In this document: piece by piece, positions 62,767 to 64,000 of the stretch
How positions within the stretch are numbered: position 1 is the stretch's first letter
Layout of the letters: each line of letters opens with the position of its first letter
DNA from: Desnuesiella massiliensis
GTDB lineage: Bacteria > Bacillota > Clostridia > Clostridiales > Clostridiaceae
NCBI RefSeq assembly: GCF_001403615.1
Contig: NZ_LN879456.1
Span: forward strand, 1,116,001-1,180,000
DNA length: 64,000 nucleotides
Reading direction: 5' to 3'
Notes under the pieces: generated by a model
Told to the model about the DNA's origin: nothing
Seen by the model: only the letters and a program-made list of their open reading frames with translations
Database searches by the model: none
Made by a program: the position numbers and the translations under genes

Positions 62767-62790
62767 ATATGACAATAGTTTGTCATATTA
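62767..62790. promoter_or_regulatory. Putative WYL-regulator operator upstream of gyrI-like gene
   Basis: The core is ATATGACA-N6-TGTCATAT. It lies in the gap between the WYL gene stop and the gyrI-like gene and overlaps a possible -35 TTGTCA with -10 TATAGT (18-nt spacer). An identical core lies upstream of the WYL regulator gene, which suggests one protein binds both. Confidence 0.65.
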
Positions 62791-62794
62791 AAAT

Positions 62795-63706
62795 TTACTT
62801 ATGATAAATATTTATTGCTTCTTTCATTCTATTTACGATATTTTCCTTTATATGAGCTGGTTCTAACACTTCAACATATGCTCCAAAAGAAAGTATATAT
62901 CCATATACCCACTCATCCTCTGGAAAACTAACTTCTACATCGTAGGTATTATCTTCATTCTTAACTATTAGTTTATTATCAAAATCATCAAACGCCCTAT
63001 ATAGAGCTTTAGCCTTAAACCTAAGCCTTAAAGTAACCATGTTTTTAGGTAGTTCATTATACTCTAAGATATGCGTAGTTTGGGTCTCTCTTCTCTCATA
63101 GGATTCACCTGTAAAAGTAAGCTTTTTAATTCTTGAAATTCTAAAAACTCGAAAATCCTTTTTTCCTCTGCAATAACCATATAGATACCATGCCTGTGCC
63201 TTATACATAAGCTTCATGGGTTCAATACTCCTATTGCTCGTATCACCAAGGCTATTTATATAATCAAAATTAATAACTAATCTTTTAAGTATAGCCTCCC
63301 TTATATTTATAAACTTATCATTGTCGTTTGGATTGCTGCCCCATTGTGAAAAGTCTACTTGCACCCAATCTTCTATTTTGTCATCATTAAAGATGCTGCT
63401 AAATCTTTCAATAGCTGACTTAATTTTAGGATATCTTGTTGCCTCTAAAGTCTTTAGGGCCAAAATTAAACTTTCCTTATCTTCCTTAGATAAAATAGCA
63501 CTACTTACAGAGTAATTCTCAAGAAGAGATATGCCTCCCCCATTTCCTTTACTCATATAAACCGGAACTCCAGCTGCGGATAATTCTTCAATGTCTCTAT
63601 AAATAGTCCTTGTGGAAACTCCAAATCTTTCAGCCAGTTCTTTTGAAGTTATAATTTTTCTGTTAAGAAGTAATACCGTTATCTCAATGAGCCTATTTAT
63701 TTTCAT
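62795..63706 (-). CDS. HTH-WYL transcriptional regulator (YafY-like)
   Basis: A 303-aa regulator of the YafY/DeoR-like class. The N-terminal HTH is ITSKELAERFGVSTRTIYRD with IEELSAAGVPVYMSKGNGGGIS (shown partly), and the WYL domain lies at about 135-225 with LMYKAQAWYLYGYCRGKKDFRVFRISR, shown in part. WYL domains bind nucleic-acid-related ligands. I chose the ATG at 63706 with AAGGTGAT upstream; the frame extends to a GTG at 63715. It sits between two copies of one palindrome, so autoregulation and control of the gyrI-like gene are inferred. Confidence 0.9.
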   Translation of the reverse strand: MKINRLIEITVLLLNRKIITSKELAERFGVSTRTIYRDIEELSAAGVPVYMSKGNGGGISLLENYSVSSAILSKEDKESLILALKTLEATRYPKIKSAIERFSSIFNDDKIEDWVQVDFSQWGSNPNDNDKFINIREAILKRLVINFDYINSLGDTSNRSIEPMKLMYKAQAWYLYGYCRGKKDFRVFRISRIKKLTFTGESYERRETQTTHILEYNELPKNMVTLRLRFKAKALYRAFDDFDNKLIVKNEDNTYDVEVSFPEDEWVYGYILSFGAYVEVLEPAHIKENIVNRMKEAINIYHK

Positions 63707-63729
63707 ATTCATCACCTTAGAATAATTAT

Positions 63730-63769
63730 AGCACTTATATATGACATAAGTTTGTCATATATAAGTGCT
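63730..63769. promoter_or_regulatory. Long palindrome at the WYL regulator promoter
   Basis: AGCACTTATATATGACA and TGTCATATATAAGTGCT are perfect 17-bp arms with a 6-nt spacer. On the minus strand the right end is followed at once by ATAAT of a TATAAT -10 box, 20-odd nt before the chosen ATG. The central ATATGACA-N6-TGTCATAT is shared with 62767-62790. It could also act as a terminator for the upstream gene, but lacks a T-run. Confidence 0.7.
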
Positions 63770-63812
63770 ACTAAAAATTATTTTATAGTACAAATCTTTC
63801 TTGATAGTAAAA

Positions 63813-64000
63813 TTATATCACACCTGATTCTATAATACTAAAGCTCTGTGTTGAACAATTAATTTCCGCCATAGCTCCATAGGGTAATACATTCATAGGC
63901 GCAGTGTGACCAAAATTCATATTATACAAAATGGGCAAATCATAGAGTTTTAATTCTTCTCTTATAACCTTTATGATTACTTTTTTATATTCTTCATAAT
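63813..64000 (-). CDS. LD-carboxypeptidase (MccF/S66), C-terminal part (cut by window edge)
   Basis: About 62 codons are readable up to the stop at 63813-63815. The segment LPILYNMNFGHTAPMNVLPY followed by GAMAEINC and FSIIESGVI is the conserved C-terminus of the S66 family, with the catalytic His in FGHT. Members are muropeptide LD-carboxypeptidases or microcin C self-immunity enzymes. The N-terminus and the rest of the catalytic triad lie outside the window. Confidence 0.85.
   Translation of the reverse strand, partial: YEEYKKVIIKVIREELKLYDLPILYNMNFGHTAPMNVLPYGAMAEINCSTQSFSIIESGVI

Noticed and set aside
1..64000. tRNA, rRNA, prophage, or insertion sequence genes
   Set aside because: No tRNA cloverleaf, rRNA segment, transposase or phage structural genes could be seen on either strand.

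Overview
The window is an AT-rich, densely coded stretch of a motile, anaerobic, spore-forming Firmicute, most likely a Clostridium of the botulinum/sporogenes type. The evidence is the very low GC, strong AGGAGG/AGGTGAT ribosome sites, a CheC/CheD/FliY-type chemotaxis set, SigD-type promoters, pyruvate:ferredoxin oxidoreductase, a Spo0E-like protein and SelU. The species call is inference; no rRNA or tRNA gene was seen. Almost everything is on the minus strand.

Region 1 (1-4890) is the downstream end of a flagellin-glycosylation block: a cut-off GmhB-like HAD phosphatase, a NeuB/LegI-type nonulosonic acid synthase, a CMP-sugar synthetase, a CBS-nucleotidyltransferase and a Maf (DUF115) glycosyltransferase, under a SigD-type promoter. 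Region 2 (4892-14820) is the late flagellar block: a short flagellin with its own SigD promoter and a leader that looks like a CsrA target, then the operon flgM-flgN-flgK-flgL-fliW-csrA-flaG-unknown-fliS-fliD-fliT, also behind a SigD promoter. Region 3 (14846-25463) is one long switch/chemotaxis operon (fapA-cheW-cheD-cheB-cheR-cheA-cheC-cheY-cheW-fliM-fliY) behind a further SigD promoter. The four promoters have the same TAAA-N15-nnCGATAn geometry, so sigma factor, anti-sigma FlgM, the CsrA/FliW translational switch, filament and filament glycosylation form one circuit in this window.

Region 4 (25547-47286) is metabolic and housekeeping: a class IV aminotransferase, a HAD phosphatase, a Cys-rich DUF1292 protein, PFOR with a Rex-like site, a flavodoxin, a beta-CASP metallo-hydrolase, MurG, a soluble PAS histidine kinase, and a run selU-parE-parC-DJ-1-M16 peptidase-recJ. 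Five copies of an intergenic inverted-repeat element built from CACAATT-like heptads lie in this region and in the flagellar block. Most fill the space from the stop codon of one gene to the Shine-Dalgarno sequence of the next.

Region 5 (47287-64000) is accessory: a membrane GT2 glycosyltransferase, a heterodimeric ABC exporter, two divergent coiled-coil proteins flanking an unusual GC-rich 108-nt hairpin, an SsuABC-like importer, DUF554, a PAS-GGDEF-EAL protein, a Spo0E-like protein, DUF368, a YoaP-like acetyltransferase, a GyrI-like protein and a WYL regulator. The last two share a palindromic operator. The window ends in the C-terminus of an LD-carboxypeptidase (MccF/S66).

The main leads for a second look are the GC-rich hairpin with its two flanking coiled-coil genes, the stop-to-SD repeat family, the CsrA hairpin in the flagellin leader, the SD-sequestering hairpin in the flgM leader, and the duplicated WYL operator.
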